This document shows, piece after piece, positions 41,821 to 51,124 of a stretch of DNA of 64,000 bases. Under the pieces are notes generated by a model. The model was not told where the DNA came from and did not search any database. It saw only the letters and a list, made by a program, of their open reading frames with translations. The stretch lies in the NCBI RefSeq assembly GCF_023897015.1, contig NZ_JAMHFY010000007.1, positions 1 to 64,000 of the forward strand, given 5' to 3'. The stretch is from Desulfosporosinus nitroreducens (GTDB lineage Bacteria; Bacillota; Desulfitobacteriia; Desulfitobacteriales; Desulfitobacteriaceae). The position numbers and the translations under genes were made by a program. The first letter of the stretch is position 1; each line of letters begins with the position of its first letter.

Positions 41821-41854
41821 TCTCGGAATTGATGAATTATTACGCCCAGGTCTA

Positions 41855-41888
41855 TAAAAAGGTCATCGCATCGTGTCGATGACCTTCT
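41855..41888 (+). terminator. Hairpin, possible terminator of the reductase gene
   Basis: A 10-bp perfect stem (AAGGTCATCG at 41859-41868, CGATGACCTT at 41877-41886) followed by CTTCTTA; the weak T-run makes it a modest terminator. It lies about 250 bp after the reductase. Confidence 0.6.
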
Positions 41889-42120
41889 TATGGTTTATCG
41901 GCTTATCACGGTACTGGAAGTAGATCTTTGGTTATGGCTAAGAACGAAAACCCAGACAAGTCTTCACAGCATCTCCACAAATAGGTCACGGAAATGCAAC
42001 AAATATAGTCTATATTAGAGATAACACCTCCCACAAATCAGGAAAGGTTTATCAAGTTACGCTAAACTTAATCTATGAGTTATTTTTCTAATAACTAATC
42101 AGCTAAAAAAGGAGTTTAAA

Positions 42121-43008
42121 GTGATATTGGAAAGAATTAAGAAGAGTTACCTTTGGCTGCTCATGCTTTTATTAGTAGCGGTAATTGGAATCGGAGTCCT
42201 TTATGCCACCAAAGAGAACATTGTTGCTAAGGTTAATGGGGTCAAAATCACTCAATCAGAATTAAACGAGATTTTACTGCAACAAGGAGGAAAAGATGCT
42301 TTAGATACATTGATTCAACAGAGCATCATTAAACAAGAAGCCAAAAAACAGAAGATCCAAGTGTCTGAGTCAGATATTGATAAAGAGCTTACAATTTTAA
42401 AAGAAACGTTTGGGAGCGAAGATGCTTTTACTCAAGCCCTGGAAACAAATGGTATAACACTGGATGCTCTTAAAGAAAATATCCTCTTAAATCTAGAGGT
42501 AAAGAGAATTATGGAAGCCAATAGCCCAATAACAGAAGAAGAAATTCAACAATACTTTGAAACTAACAAAGAAAGCCTTGGAACCATAGAGGAAGTAAAG
42601 GCAAGTCATATTCTAGTTGAGACTGAAGAATTAGCCCAGGAAGTTAAAACAAAGCTTTCAGCAGGGGCGGATTTTGCTGAATTGGCTAAGCAATATTCGA
42701 CTGACGAGAATTCTAAAGAGTTGGGAGGAGACCTTGGTTTCTTTGCAAGAGGGGATATGGAAAAGGAATTTGAAGAGGTCGCCTTCTCTTTAATCGTTGG
42801 TCAGGTTAGCGATCCGGTTAAAACGACCTATGGTTATCATATTATTAAGGCAGATGACAAAAAGGAAGCAAAAGAGGCTGCCTTTGAAGAAAGCAAAGAT
42901 AAAATTAATGACATATTGTTGGAATCAAAATTGGAAACAGAATTTGACACTTGGCTTCAAGATCGCATGGCAGAGTATAATATCGAGAACTATCTAACGA
43001 AGAATTGA
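42121..43008 (+). CDS. Membrane-anchored peptidyl-prolyl isomerase (PrsA/SurA type)
   Basis: A 295-residue extracytoplasmic foldase. An uncleaved N-terminal helix (about 10-30; no lipobox Cys, unlike Bacillus PrsA) is followed by a SurA_N-like chaperone region (residues 40-145) and a parvulin PPIase domain (about 155-250: VKASHILVETEELAQEV, YSTDENSKELGGDLGFFARGDM, VSDPVKTTYGYHIIKADD). It helps exported proteins fold at the cell surface. GTG start behind AAAAAGGAG. Monocistronic with a strong terminator. Confidence 0.92.
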   Translation: MILERIKKSYLWLLMLLLVAVIGIGVLYATKENIVAKVNGVKITQSELNEILLQQGGKDALDTLIQQSIIKQEAKKQKIQVSESDIDKELTILKETFGSEDAFTQALETNGITLDALKENILLNLEVKRIMEANSPITEEEIQQYFETNKESLGTIEEVKASHILVETEELAQEVKTKLSAGADFAELAKQYSTDENSKELGGDLGFFARGDMEKEFEEVAFSLIVGQVSDPVKTTYGYHIIKADDKKEAKEAAFEESKDKINDILLESKLETEFDTWLQDRMAEYNIENYLTKN

Positions 43009-43013
43009 CCATA

Positions 43014-43053
43014 ACACAAAGAAGAGACGCCTTAAAACGTCTCTTCTTTGTGT
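43014..43053 (+). terminator. Terminator after the foldase gene
   Basis: A 16-bp perfect stem (ACACAAAGAAGAGACG at 43014-43029, complement at 43038-43053), 6 bp after the stop codon. Confidence 0.85.
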
Positions 43054-43096
43054 ATGGTAGACCCTTCAAATTAATCGACTCGTCTTGGCTCTTATT

Positions 43097-43395
43097 TTAG
43101 AAGCGGATTTTTTTTGGTGGTTGTCCCGAGAAGTCAGCTATAATTATCTCCCCATGTTCAATATAAAAAACTTCAAAAATCGGATTATCTGCTGACTTGT
43201 ACATTCCTATTAAGTTCGGATTATTCTCCAGAATTTTTTCTTTAATACTTAAGTCAAATGAAAATTACTTCCCCAGATAACCTAACAGTTACCATATCTT
43301 TAGAAGTTGATGTGAATTCAATGAAAGGGATTTCTTTCATTTGTTGCCAATGAACCTATACGATTTTCTTTTAGAAATCCTAGAACTTCTTCCAT
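43097..43395 (-). pseudogene. Decayed PNPOx-like (pyridoxamine 5'-phosphate oxidase family) gene
   Basis: Three frames on the minus strand together spell a small flavin-binding-family protein. Frame 1, from ATG 43395 behind GGGAGG, reads MEEVLGFLKENRIGSLATNE. Frame 2 reads KEIPFIEFTSTSKDMVTVRL and then SGEVIFI. Frame 3 reads FDLSIKEKILENNPNLIGMY, then SADNPIFEVFYIEHGE and ADFSGQPPKKIRF before TAA at 43097. In intact relatives about 35-40 residues lie between the first two parts, so there is an internal deletion plus at least one more frameshift. It is divergent from an HxlR gene, a common pairing. Confidence 0.85.
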
Positions 43396-43476
43396 TTTAA
43401 AAACCTCCCAAAAAATTGTCTTCAGGGTTGATTAATCAACCTAGTGTGATAACATTGTATAAAATAGATTAATGCA

Positions 43477-43516
43477 AGTACGGTAATTTTATGTACCTAG
43501 TATAAAAAATCGTACT
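43477..43516. promoter_or_regulatory. GTAC-rich candidate HxlR operator
   Basis: AGTACG (43477-43482) and CGTACT (43511-43516) form inverted arms around ATGTACCTAGTATA, directly in front of the second hxlR gene and between it and the decayed PNPOx-like gene. The GTAC words resemble those at 40934-40959. Confidence 0.5.
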
Positions 43517-43882
43517 ATGAAGGTGGCGTCGTGGTTGCAACTAAGAAAAGAGTTATTAGAAATTAAATGCCCTGTCGGTATAACACAAAACGTCATCGCC
43601 GGAAAATGGAAGTTGGTAATATTATGGACACTTAAAGATGGAGTTATGCGGTTTAATGAATTACTGAGAGCTTTGCCGACAATACGGCAAGGTTATTTAA
43701 CACTGCAGTTAAGGGAACTTGAACAAGACGGGCTTGTTCACCGAGAAGTTTATCGGGAAGTCCCTCCGAAAGTGGAATACTCGTTAACAGATATGGGCAT
43801 TAAATTTCTAACTGTTATTGATAAGATGTTTGAATGGGGAACGGAGTATCTTGAATTTATGAAGAGTAAAGATACTAAGTAA
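43517..43882 (+). CDS. HxlR family regulator, second copy
   Basis: About 115-121 residues with the family core CPVGITQNVIAGKWKLVILW, RFNELLRALPTIRQGYLTLQ and PKVEYSLTDMGIKF. The ATG at 43517 has no ribosome binding site; a TTG at 43535 behind GAAGGTGG is a better candidate. The N-terminal Cys is kept (IKCPV). Its divergent neighbour, the likely target gene, is a pseudogene, so this regulator may now act elsewhere. It overlaps the converging mgtC gene by 8 nt. Confidence 0.87.
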   Translation: MKVASWLQLRKELLEIKCPVGITQNVIAGKWKLVILWTLKDGVMRFNELLRALPTIRQGYLTLQLRELEQDGLVHREVYREVPPKVEYSLTDMGIKFLTVIDKMFEWGTEYLEFMKSKDTK

Positions 43883-44549
43883 CTTCTACCTTTTCAACAG
43901 AATAGATCCCCTCAATTTCATTGATATCCTCTATAATCTTTTCCGTATTTATTTTATAAAACGGAGTTTTCAGGGTATACTCTATGGTCGTTTTGTTTTG
44001 TTCTTCTTCTAATAGTCTCATACTAACATTGCGAGCCATTACTTTATGAGCTTCAAAGATGCTATTAATGTCGTGGATTGCACAAGTTTTATTGACAGCA
44101 ATCACTCTTAAAACTTGCTTATCTTTGAAAAAATAGGTTTCAATAGAACGCTCTAAAGTGATGAAAACTAAGATCGTTACAAGAAAGGATGAGTAATAAA
44201 AGCCTGCTCCTGCTGCTAAACCAATCGCTGATACTACCCAAAGAGAAGCGGCCGTTGTCAAGCCTTTAACTGAGACGCCATCCCTTAAAATAGTCCCCGC
44301 TCCTAAAAATCCAATCCCTGAAACAACTTGAGCTGCTAATCGAGCAGGGTCTGCAGTTGAGGTGAAATCAGAAAATCCATACATTGATAAAATCATAATT
44401 AAGGAGGAACCTAAGGACACTAAAATATAGGTTCTTAGCCCTGCTGGGCTATCATGACGTTCTCGTTGAAAGCCTACTATGCCTCCAAAAACACAGGCTA
44501 AAAATAACCTTAAAGAAATCTCGTAATCATTAATAGGCACTGTTTTCAC
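43875..44549 (-). CDS. MgtC/SapB family membrane protein
   Basis: A 224-residue protein with four to five N-terminal helices and a cytoplasmic ACT-like tail. Family motifs are GGIVGFQRERHDSPAGLRTYIL, GIGFLGAGTIL and GLTTAASLWVVSAIGLAAGAG. MgtC proteins are linked to survival in low Mg and to control of the membrane ATPase; several annotate as Mg transporters without proof. GTG start with a weak AAGAAAG site. Confidence 0.9.
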   Translation of the reverse strand: MKTVPINDYEISLRLFLACVFGGIVGFQRERHDSPAGLRTYILVSLGSSLIMILSMYGFSDFTSTADPARLAAQVVSGIGFLGAGTILRDGVSVKGLTTAASLWVVSAIGLAAGAGFYYSSFLVTILVFITLERSIETYFFKDKQVLRVIAVNKTCAIHDINSIFEAHKVMARNVSMRLLEEEQNKTTIEYTLKTPFYKINTEKIIEDINEIEGIYSVEKVEVT

Positions 44550-44719
44550 ATCTTTCTTGGCGTTTTCTTCCTCTTTATTATTAACAGCTTTTTAACTCAG
44601 ATACGTTCCACATTTTATTAAGTTTTCAGCACTTATTTTACTTTTCACCTATTTTCCGAAATTACGGTTAATCGTTACAAATAAAATCTTATTATCAGAT
44701 ATATCATTACTATAAAGAA

Positions 44720-44758
44720 ATACTCTGAGTGGAAGTTTTCTGTTTCCTCTCAGAGTAA
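44720..44758. repeat. Hairpin in the mgtC / ABC exporter divergent region
   Basis: TACTCTGAG (44721-44729) and CTCAGAGTA (44749-44757) with an inner GGAA/TTTCC pairing. It lies about 70 bp before the exporter gene. It could be a leader hairpin or operator. Nothing else is recognisable in 44550-44829. Confidence 0.5.
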
Positions 44759-44829
44759 TCCTATTGGACATAAATAATGAAGTTTGATACTAACAAAATA
44801 AGAAGCAGAGGGCGAGTGGTATCCTAGTC

Positions 44830-46566
44830 ATGGCTATTTTAAAGAAATTTATCAAATATTATAAACCCTATAAATACCTGTTTTATGCCGACATCATGTG
44901 TGCCTTGATTGTTTCCATTATTGATCTGTCCTTTCCACAAATCCTTAATTATCTAGCTAGAAACCTATTTACTCAAGATAAAGAAATAATTCTGAAAGCC
45001 ATAGGATTTATCGGCATAGCCCTGCTGTTTATGTATGTTATTAAGTATTTTTGCCAGTATTTCATTATTTCATGGGGACATATAATGGGCGCGAAGATGG
45101 AAACCGATATGAGAAAAGATCTGTTCAATCAATTTCAGCGGTTATCCTTTTCCTATTATGATAGAAACAATACTGGAGAGATGATGTCCAAATTGGTCGC
45201 AGACTTGTTTGATATATCCGAACTTGCTCATCACGGGCCAGAAAATGTTTTTATCTCCACACTAAAGATCATTGGCTCCTTTAGTATCTTAATGTTGATT
45301 AATATTAAAATGACCCTAATTTTATTAGTGGTGACTCTAGTCATGGTGGTCTTCACCATTTACAAAAACATTAAAATGGCTCCCAGCTTTGCAGATAGCA
45401 GGGTGAAAATTGCCGCTGTAAATTCCAGCCTGCAAGATAGTTTATCTGGAATCCGAGTTGTCAAATCCTTTGCCAATGAACGAGTAGAAAGAGAAAAATT
45501 CAGAAAAAGTAACCACGATTTTTTGGATTCTAAAATTAGAATCTACAAATTGATGGGTAATTTCCACGCTTGGAATTCGTTTTTTGAAGGGTTGCTCTAC
45601 GTTGTGATCATTGTTTCCGGGGGGGTATTTATAGCCAATGGTTCGTTAAAAATTTCCGATCTGGCAATTTATGTCCTTTATGTCAACCTCTTTATCAATC
45701 CCATAGACGTATTAATAAACTATACTGAATCATTTCAAAAAGGCTACGCTGGTTTCAAGCGATTTATTGAGGTTTTGGAGACTGCGCCAGATATTGTGGA
45801 CAAAGCAGGAGCTAAACCTTTGACAGAAGTTAAAGGAGAAATTAACTATAAGAATGTCTCCTTTCGCTATGACGATGATTCCAATGTTTTAGATAAAGTG
45901 AGTCTAACTATAAAAGCAGGAAAGAACATCGCCCTAGTCGGACCATCGGGAGGAGGGAAAACAACTTTCTGTTCTCTGTTGCCAAGATTTTATGATGTAA
46001 CATCCGGATCAATAACCATTGATGGAAATGATATCCGAGACGTGACGCTAGATTCTTTACGAAATGCTATCGGGATAGTGCAGCAGGACGTCTATATGTT
46101 TGATGGCTCAATCAGAGAAAACATTGCCTATGGCAAGGCCGGATCTTCAGAAGCCGAAATTATTGAGGCAGCCCAAAAAGCCAATATTCATGAGTTTATC
46201 CTGTCTCTTGACGAGGGGTATGATACTTATGTTGGGGAACGAGGGGTCAGGCTCTCTGGTGGACAAAAACAACGATTATCAATCGCCAGAGTGTTCTTAA
46301 AGAACCCTCCCATTTTAATCTTAGACGAGGCTACGTCGGCCCTAGATAATGAAAGTGAACGATACATTCAAAATTCTCTGGAAAAGCTCTCTAAAAATCG
46401 GACGACCATCGTGATTGCCCACAGACTGAGTACGATAAAAAACTCGGACGAAATTGTGGTCGTTACCGATGAAGGCATCCAAGAAAGAGGCAGTCACAAA
46501 CAACTGCTCGAGAAGGCTGGTATCTATGCCCATTACTATAATATGCAATTTGAAGGCTTGGAATAG
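44830..46566 (+). CDS. ABC exporter, fused membrane and ATPase domains
   Basis: A 578-residue half-transporter of the MsbA/BmrA type that should work as a homodimer. Six helices lie in residues 1-320, with the coupling region YDRNNTGEMMSKLVADLFDI. The ATPase has Walker A GPSGGGKTT, Q-loop IVQQDVYMFDGSIRENI, signature LSGGQKQRLSIARVF, Walker B ILILDEATSALD and H-loop IAHRLSTI. Substrate (drug, lipid, peptide) unknown. It is single, with no partner gene. The ribosome binding site is poor, so low or regulated translation is possible. Confidence 0.92.
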   Translation: MAILKKFIKYYKPYKYLFYADIMCALIVSIIDLSFPQILNYLARNLFTQDKEIILKAIGFIGIALLFMYVIKYFCQYFIISWGHIMGAKMETDMRKDLFNQFQRLSFSYYDRNNTGEMMSKLVADLFDISELAHHGPENVFISTLKIIGSFSILMLINIKMTLILLVVTLVMVVFTIYKNIKMAPSFADSRVKIAAVNSSLQDSLSGIRVVKSFANERVEREKFRKSNHDFLDSKIRIYKLMGNFHAWNSFFEGLLYVVIIVSGGVFIANGSLKISDLAIYVLYVNLFINPIDVLINYTESFQKGYAGFKRFIEVLETAPDIVDKAGAKPLTEVKGEINYKNVSFRYDDDSNVLDKVSLTIKAGKNIALVGPSGGGKTTFCSLLPRFYDVTSGSITIDGNDIRDVTLDSLRNAIGIVQQDVYMFDGSIRENIAYGKAGSSEAEIIEAAQKANIHEFILSLDEGYDTYVGERGVRLSGGQKQRLSIARVFLKNPPILILDEATSALDNESERYIQNSLEKLSKNRTTIVIAHRLSTIKNSDEIVVVTDEGIQERGSHKQLLEKAGIYAHYYNMQFEGLE

Positions 46567-46568
46567 TG

Positions 46569-46961
46569 TTAAATCAGTCCCAGTTTCTTGATGACCTCTA
46601 ACATTTTATTTGTATCGACTGGTTTAGCGGCATAAGCCTCACACCCGATTTCAAAAGCCTGATTAACATAATCAGTTTCTGCTAAGGCTGTCGTCATAAT
46701 GACCTTTACCCGCTGTTCAGATGCAAACTCTTGTTTACTCTCATAGTCGCGGATGGCCTTCAATACTTTAACCCCATCTACTTTAGGCATCATAATATCC
46801 AGGCAAATTAAATCATAGGGAGCCTTTTCCTTAATTGCTAACAAATATGCGTCAAGCGCTTCCAACCCATCAACTACCAAATCCACTTCACCATACTGCC
46901 CAAGGAATTTTGACAAGAACCGCCGACTAGCTAAATCATCTTCCGCAATTAAAATCTTCAT
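46569..46961 (-). CDS. Single-domain response regulator (CheY-like)
   Basis: A 130-residue receiver without output domain: KILIAEDDLASRRFL (acidic pair), LICLDIMMPKVDG (phospho-acceptor Asp), IMTTALAE, and YAAKPVDTNK with the conserved Lys. It begins 14 nt after the hybrid kinase gene on the same strand and is probably its phosphorelay partner. ATG at 46961 is preferred over the GTG at 46970 next to GAGAGG. It ends 3 nt from the converging exporter gene, with no terminator visible. Confidence 0.9.
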   Translation of the reverse strand: MKILIAEDDLASRRFLSKFLGQYGEVDLVVDGLEALDAYLLAIKEKAPYDLICLDIMMPKVDGVKVLKAIRDYESKQEFASEQRVKVIMTTALAETDYVNQAFEIGCEAYAAKPVDTNKMLEVIKKLGLI

Positions 46962-46974
46962 CTTTTTCACCCTC

Positions 46975-49900
46975 TCAATTATTTAGACATAAATAAATTT
47001 CAAATTCTCTTTTTAGACTTCGAGCGTATTTATTCGCTTCCTCCTGGTTTTCGCGTCTGGCGGCCAATTCAATTTTAAACGCTAAAGTTTTAAGGTCATC
47101 CGCCTCGATCAAGTTACAATTATGTTTAATTTTATGAGCAATTTCTTCAGTGAGATTAATATCCTCATAGCTTAGTGCAAATCGAAGTTCCTCAATATCT
47201 CGTGAAACTTCTATGATAATGGCATCTTTATCATATTCCAAGGGCATCTCAGAATCAATATTCAGCACTACTCCATCTTCACTAATCCTTACCTCATGTT
47301 TAGGCACAGCGCGCAGTTTATCTGCTGAGCTATTTCGATTCACCACCTCTTCTAAGAGGGAGAATAATTTACCCATCCTGATAGGTTTGGGCATATACTC
47401 ATCCAGTCCATAGGATAGAAACTTTTCTCGATCTCCAGCAAGCGCATAGGCTGTTAAAGCGATGATAGGAGTATGTTGATTCTCTCCCTCTTTCTCACGG
47501 ATTTTGGCAGTTGCCTCTATCCCGTCCATTATCGGCATTTGAATATCCATAAAAATTACATCGTACTGATTTTCAGCATGCAATGCTAAGGCTTCCAACC
47601 CGTTCGTGGCAGATTCTATAAAGTGCCCTTTTTCTTTGAGCATTAAAGATAAAACCGTTAAACTAACCTTGTCATCCTCGACAATGAGTATTCTCAATGG
47701 TCTCATAGAATGGGTGGTGCAGGTGTCTTGTGTCGGATAATTAAGTTTGCCAGATCGCATGAACTTTAGACTAAAGCTAAAAGTACTCCCTTTCCCCTCT
47801 TGACTTTCCACTGTTATGGTTCCGCCCATCATCTGTACGAGTTGCTTAGAAATCGCCAGACCTAGACCAGTACCACCATACTTTCTTGTAATAGAACCAT
47901 CTACCTGACTAAAATTCCTAAAGAGCTTAGTTTGTTCATGGGGTGATATACCAATACCTGAATCTGAAATAGAAAACAAAATCTCTATCATTTCATTTGT
48001 TATATCTAGTTCTTTAGCAGAAAGAACAACTCCTCCGAATTTAGTGAATTTTAAAGCGTTATTTAAAAGATTGTTTAATATTTGCTTAAGCCTGTTGGGA
48101 TCCCCTATCAAAGTTTGCGGGATAGCATTGGAGCAGTCGCAACATAGGGTTAGCTTCTTTTTCATAGCTAAGGGCAAATGTGCTTTTATCGTTAATTCCA
48201 ATAATTCCGGGATGTTAAATCCTATTTTTTCTATCACCAATTTACCTGCTTCGATTTTAGAAAAATCAAGAATGTCATTAATGATTGTCAGTAAGGAATC
48301 TGCGCAGTCTTTAGCGATTTCAAGGTTACCTCGCTGTTCCTGGCTTATATTCTTTAATAGTGTCAAATCAATCATCCCTACGATTCCATTAATAGGGGTG
48401 CGAATTTCATGACTCATATTCGCTAGGAATTCACTTTTTGCACGATTAGCAGCTTCTGCTTTATTCTTTGCTAACTGAAGTTCGTTTTCTACATGTATGC
48501 GTTCTGTCATATCTGTGATAAGTGAGACGAAATAGCCGGGTTCGGGACTATATAGTTTCACGGAAAACCAACGCTCACTCCAAGCTGAATAGTAAATTGG
48601 CAAAGCGAGCTGAAGTCCTGTTGATGCAACTTCCCCATATTCAGCCATCCTTTGGTCGAAGATCTGAGGATCTTCGCCAGAAAAAAGCTCCGAATATTTC
48701 TTGCCAATAATTTCCTTGCGAGATACTCTAAATATTCTTTCATATGCTTCATTAATCTCCAGGATTTCATAATCTATGGGTTTTCCGGTTTCATCATAGA
48801 TTACTCTGTTATGAGCAAAGCTGTCGGGCATATTTATAATTAACGAACGATATCGTTCATACAAAAGTCTTTGTTTTTCCTCGCTTTTGAGCAATTCAAT
48901 TTGTGTTTTCTTTCGCTCAGCGATGTTTCGAGCAAACGATAAAATACATCTCTTCCCGTCCATCTCGATAAGCTGAGAGTTAACTTCAATAGGTATTTCT
49001 TCATCATCTTTAGTAAAGTAAGTACTCTCAAACCTGTATTGCCCTTTAGCAGTTACTTCACCGATAATAGTTTTGAAAAGCTCTTCTTTTTCTCTGCAAA
49101 AGTCAGTAATCTTAAGATTGAGAACCTCTTCTTTGCTGTATCCCGTTCTCTCACATACCATCTTGTTCACGTCGATAATTTTTGTCTTTAGGGGTTCGTC
49201 CGCTTCAATCTCGAGAAGTATGATCCCATCATAGGCTATATCGAAAAGACTGCGATATTTTTTTTCACTAGATCTTAATAGATCTTCTGCACGTATCCGC
49301 TCAGTTATTTCCCGAATGATGCTTACCAAGACTGGTTGGTCTTCGATAAAAGTACCATAAGTACTTACCTCAACAGGAAAGGCACTGCCATCTTTGCGGT
49401 TATGGCAAGTCTCGAATAAGATCCCTTGATTCCCCGCCTGTCTCATATGTTCTAAAGTCAAGTCATTCTGTTCTCGGATATCAAAGACCTTTAAGGATAG
49501 AAGTTCCTCTTTCGTATAACCATACGCTTGGACCGCAGCGGTGTTGGCTTCTAATATGTTTCCTTCCATATCTAAAAATAAAATTATATCACGTGCTTGT
49601 TCTAAAAGAACTTGATACTTCTTTGCAGTATCCTCAACTAATTTGCTATTCGTAATATTGTCCAAGGCTATGACCACATTGCGTTTGCCCACGTTCATTA
49701 TTGGGGTAATACTTGCCCTGAACCAAAATTTCTTTTCTTTTTGATTTTGTATCAAAACCTTGCTGCATTCCAGCTGAGTTATAGGTTGTCCTGTCTTAAA
49801 GGCTAATTCAACAGCCAATCTCAATTGACATGATTGACATTGTATCCCGTAACCACACCCCTTAATGTTTTCTGTACTGCCATAACAATGAAGTCCATTG

Positions 49901-50070
49901 CCGATACGTTTACCCAAAACATTCTCGGAATTGTGATCCAAAAACTCTAACCCCGCGATATTTACCTTTTCAATTAACGAATATTCATTTAGTAAAAACA
50001 TTCCTATCGGAGTGGTATTGAAAATTAGTTCAAAGTTGTTTGACTCCGTCTTTTCTTTGTTCATATCCAT
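46975..50070 (-). CDS. Multi-PAS hybrid histidine kinase with receiver and HPt
   Basis: About 1031 residues with no membrane segment, so cytosolic. Domains in order: PAS1 (10-130) with Cys62, 72, 78 and 81 (C-X9-C-X5-C-X2-C), PAS2 (about 150-265), PAS3 (about 270-390), PAS4 (about 405-525) and HisKA with H554 in [14 protein letters not shown]. Then come HATPase ([34 protein letters not shown]), a receiver (LRILIVEDDKVSL, VIFMDIQMP) and a C-terminal HPt-like region (EEIAHKIKHNCNLIEADDLK). It is in the chemosensory operon after cheB. The ATG at 50070 is 8 nt behind AAAGGAGGTG. Confidence 0.92.
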   Translation of the reverse strand: MDMNKEKTESNNFELIFNTTPIGMFLLNEYSLIEKVNIAGLEFLDHNSENVLGKRIGNGLHCYGSTENIKGCGYGIQCQSCQLRLAVELAFKTGQPITQLECSKVLIQNQKEKKFWFRASITPIMNVGKRNVVIALDNITNSKLVEDTAKKYQVLLEQARDIILFLDMEGNILEANTAAVQAYGYTKEELLSLKVFDIREQNDLTLEHMRQAGNQGILFETCHNRKDGSAFPVEVSTYGTFIEDQPVLVSIIREITERIRAEDLLRSSEKKYRSLFDIAYDGIILLEIEADEPLKTKIIDVNKMVCERTGYSKEEVLNLKITDFCREKEELFKTIIGEVTAKGQYRFESTYFTKDDEEIPIEVNSQLIEMDGKRCILSFARNIAERKKTQIELLKSEEKQRLLYERYRSLIINMPDSFAHNRVIYDETGKPIDYEILEINEAYERIFRVSRKEIIGKKYSELFSGEDPQIFDQRMAEYGEVASTGLQLALPIYYSAWSERWFSVKLYSPEPGYFVSLITDMTERIHVENELQLAKNKAEAANRAKSEFLANMSHEIRTPINGIVGMIDLTLLKNISQEQRGNLEIAKDCADSLLTIINDILDFSKIEAGKLVIEKIGFNIPELLELTIKAHLPLAMKKKLTLCCDCSNAIPQTLIGDPNRLKQILNNLLNNALKFTKFGGVVLSAKELDITNEMIEILFSISDSGIGISPHEQTKLFRNFSQVDGSITRKYGGTGLGLAISKQLVQMMGGTITVESQEGKGSTFSFSLKFMRSGKLNYPTQDTCTTHSMRPLRILIVEDDKVSLTVLSLMLKEKGHFIESATNGLEALALHAENQYDVIFMDIQMPIMDGIEATAKIREKEGENQHTPIIALTAYALAGDREKFLSYGLDEYMPKPIRMGKLFSLLEEVVNRNSSADKLRAVPKHEVRISEDGVVLNIDSEMPLEYDKDAIIIEVSRDIEELRFALSYEDINLTEEIAHKIKHNCNLIEADDLKTLAFKIELAARRENQEEANKYARSLKREFEIYLCLNN

Positions 50071-50099
50071 CCTCAACACCTCCTTTATGATTTAAATTG

Positions 50100-51122
50100 T
50101 CAATCTCTATTTCCTAAGATTGATACAAGGGCTTGGGCCATAGTATCAAGAGAGACCTGCTTTTCCACCGCCCCGATTTCAAAGGCAACTTTCGGCATAC
50201 CATAAACTACCGATGTTAGTTCATCCTGTCCAAGAGTTCTTGCGCCCCTTCTTCTCATGCTGAGCAACCCTTTTGAACCATCATACCCCATACCCGTCAG
50301 AATAACGCCGATCGCACCCTTACCAACTTCCTTTGCCACAGACTCAAAGAGAACATCGATCGAAGGGCAGTGTCCATTCACTTTCTCACCCTCGAAACAC
50401 TCTGCTCTGTATCGATTTCCGAACTTCTTTAGCCGCAAATGCTGTCCGCCGGGGGCAATCAGTACACTTCCTTGATCCACATAATCACCCGTCTCAGCTT
50501 CCTTGACTCGCATTTGAGTGGAGTTATTAAGCCTGTCTGCAAACATTCTGGAGAATACCGGAGGTATATGTTGGGCAATGACGATACCGGGCATTTGAGT
50601 CGGCAAATCTTTTAAAATCCTGAAAACTGCCTCTGTTCCTCCTGTTGATGCACCAATGGCTATGAGACTTCCTTCCATTGAAGCGCCTTCCTCCACCATA
50701 TTCCTTTTGCTCTGTGTGGACAACCTGGAAACTTTTGCGTTTGCCGCTACTTTTATTTTCTGGATTAATTCATGAATAAACCCATGAACATCTTGAACTG
50801 ATTGAACATTAGGCTTAGTCACAAAATCTACAGCTCCTGCTTTCATCGCCTCGAAGACAGCCATACTAACCGAGCTGACGACAACAACAGGCAACGGATA
50901 TTGAGGTAAAAGCCTCTTTATAAATTCAATCCCGTTCATTTTCGGCATTTCAATATCACAGGTCATGACATCAGGTGAATATTCTAGGATCTTATCCCTG
51001 GCATCGAAGGGATCAACTGCTTTAGCTACCACCTCAATGTAAGGATCAGTAGAAATTCCTCTTGCTAAGACTTCTCTAAAAACCAAAGAATCATCGACAA
51101 CTAACACTTTTATTTTCCTCAT
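50100..51122 (-). CDS. cheB: Chemoreceptor glutamate methylesterase/deamidase
   Basis: About 340 residues: receiver domain 1-120 (KVLVVDDSLVFREVL, VMTCDIEMPKMNG), linker, and methylesterase domain with the catalytic triad Ser in AIGASTGGTEAV, His in IVIAQHIPPVFS and Asp in TGMGYDGSKGL. It removes methyl groups from the chemoreceptor for adaptation, in balance with CheR, whose gene ends 3 nt upstream of the ATG at 51122. Confidence 0.95.
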   Translation of the reverse strand: MRKIKVLVVDDSLVFREVLARGISTDPYIEVVAKAVDPFDARDKILEYSPDVMTCDIEMPKMNGIEFIKRLLPQYPLPVVVVSSVSMAVFEAMKAGAVDFVTKPNVQSVQDVHGFIHELIQKIKVAANAKVSRLSTQSKRNMVEEGASMEGSLIAIGASTGGTEAVFRILKDLPTQMPGIVIAQHIPPVFSRMFADRLNNSTQMRVKEAETGDYVDQGSVLIAPGGQHLRLKKFGNRYRAECFEGEKVNGHCPSIDVLFESVAKEVGKGAIGVILTGMGYDGSKGLLSMRRRGARTLGQDELTSVVYGMPKVAFEIGAVEKQVSLDTMAQALVSILGNRD

Positions 51123-51124
51123 GT

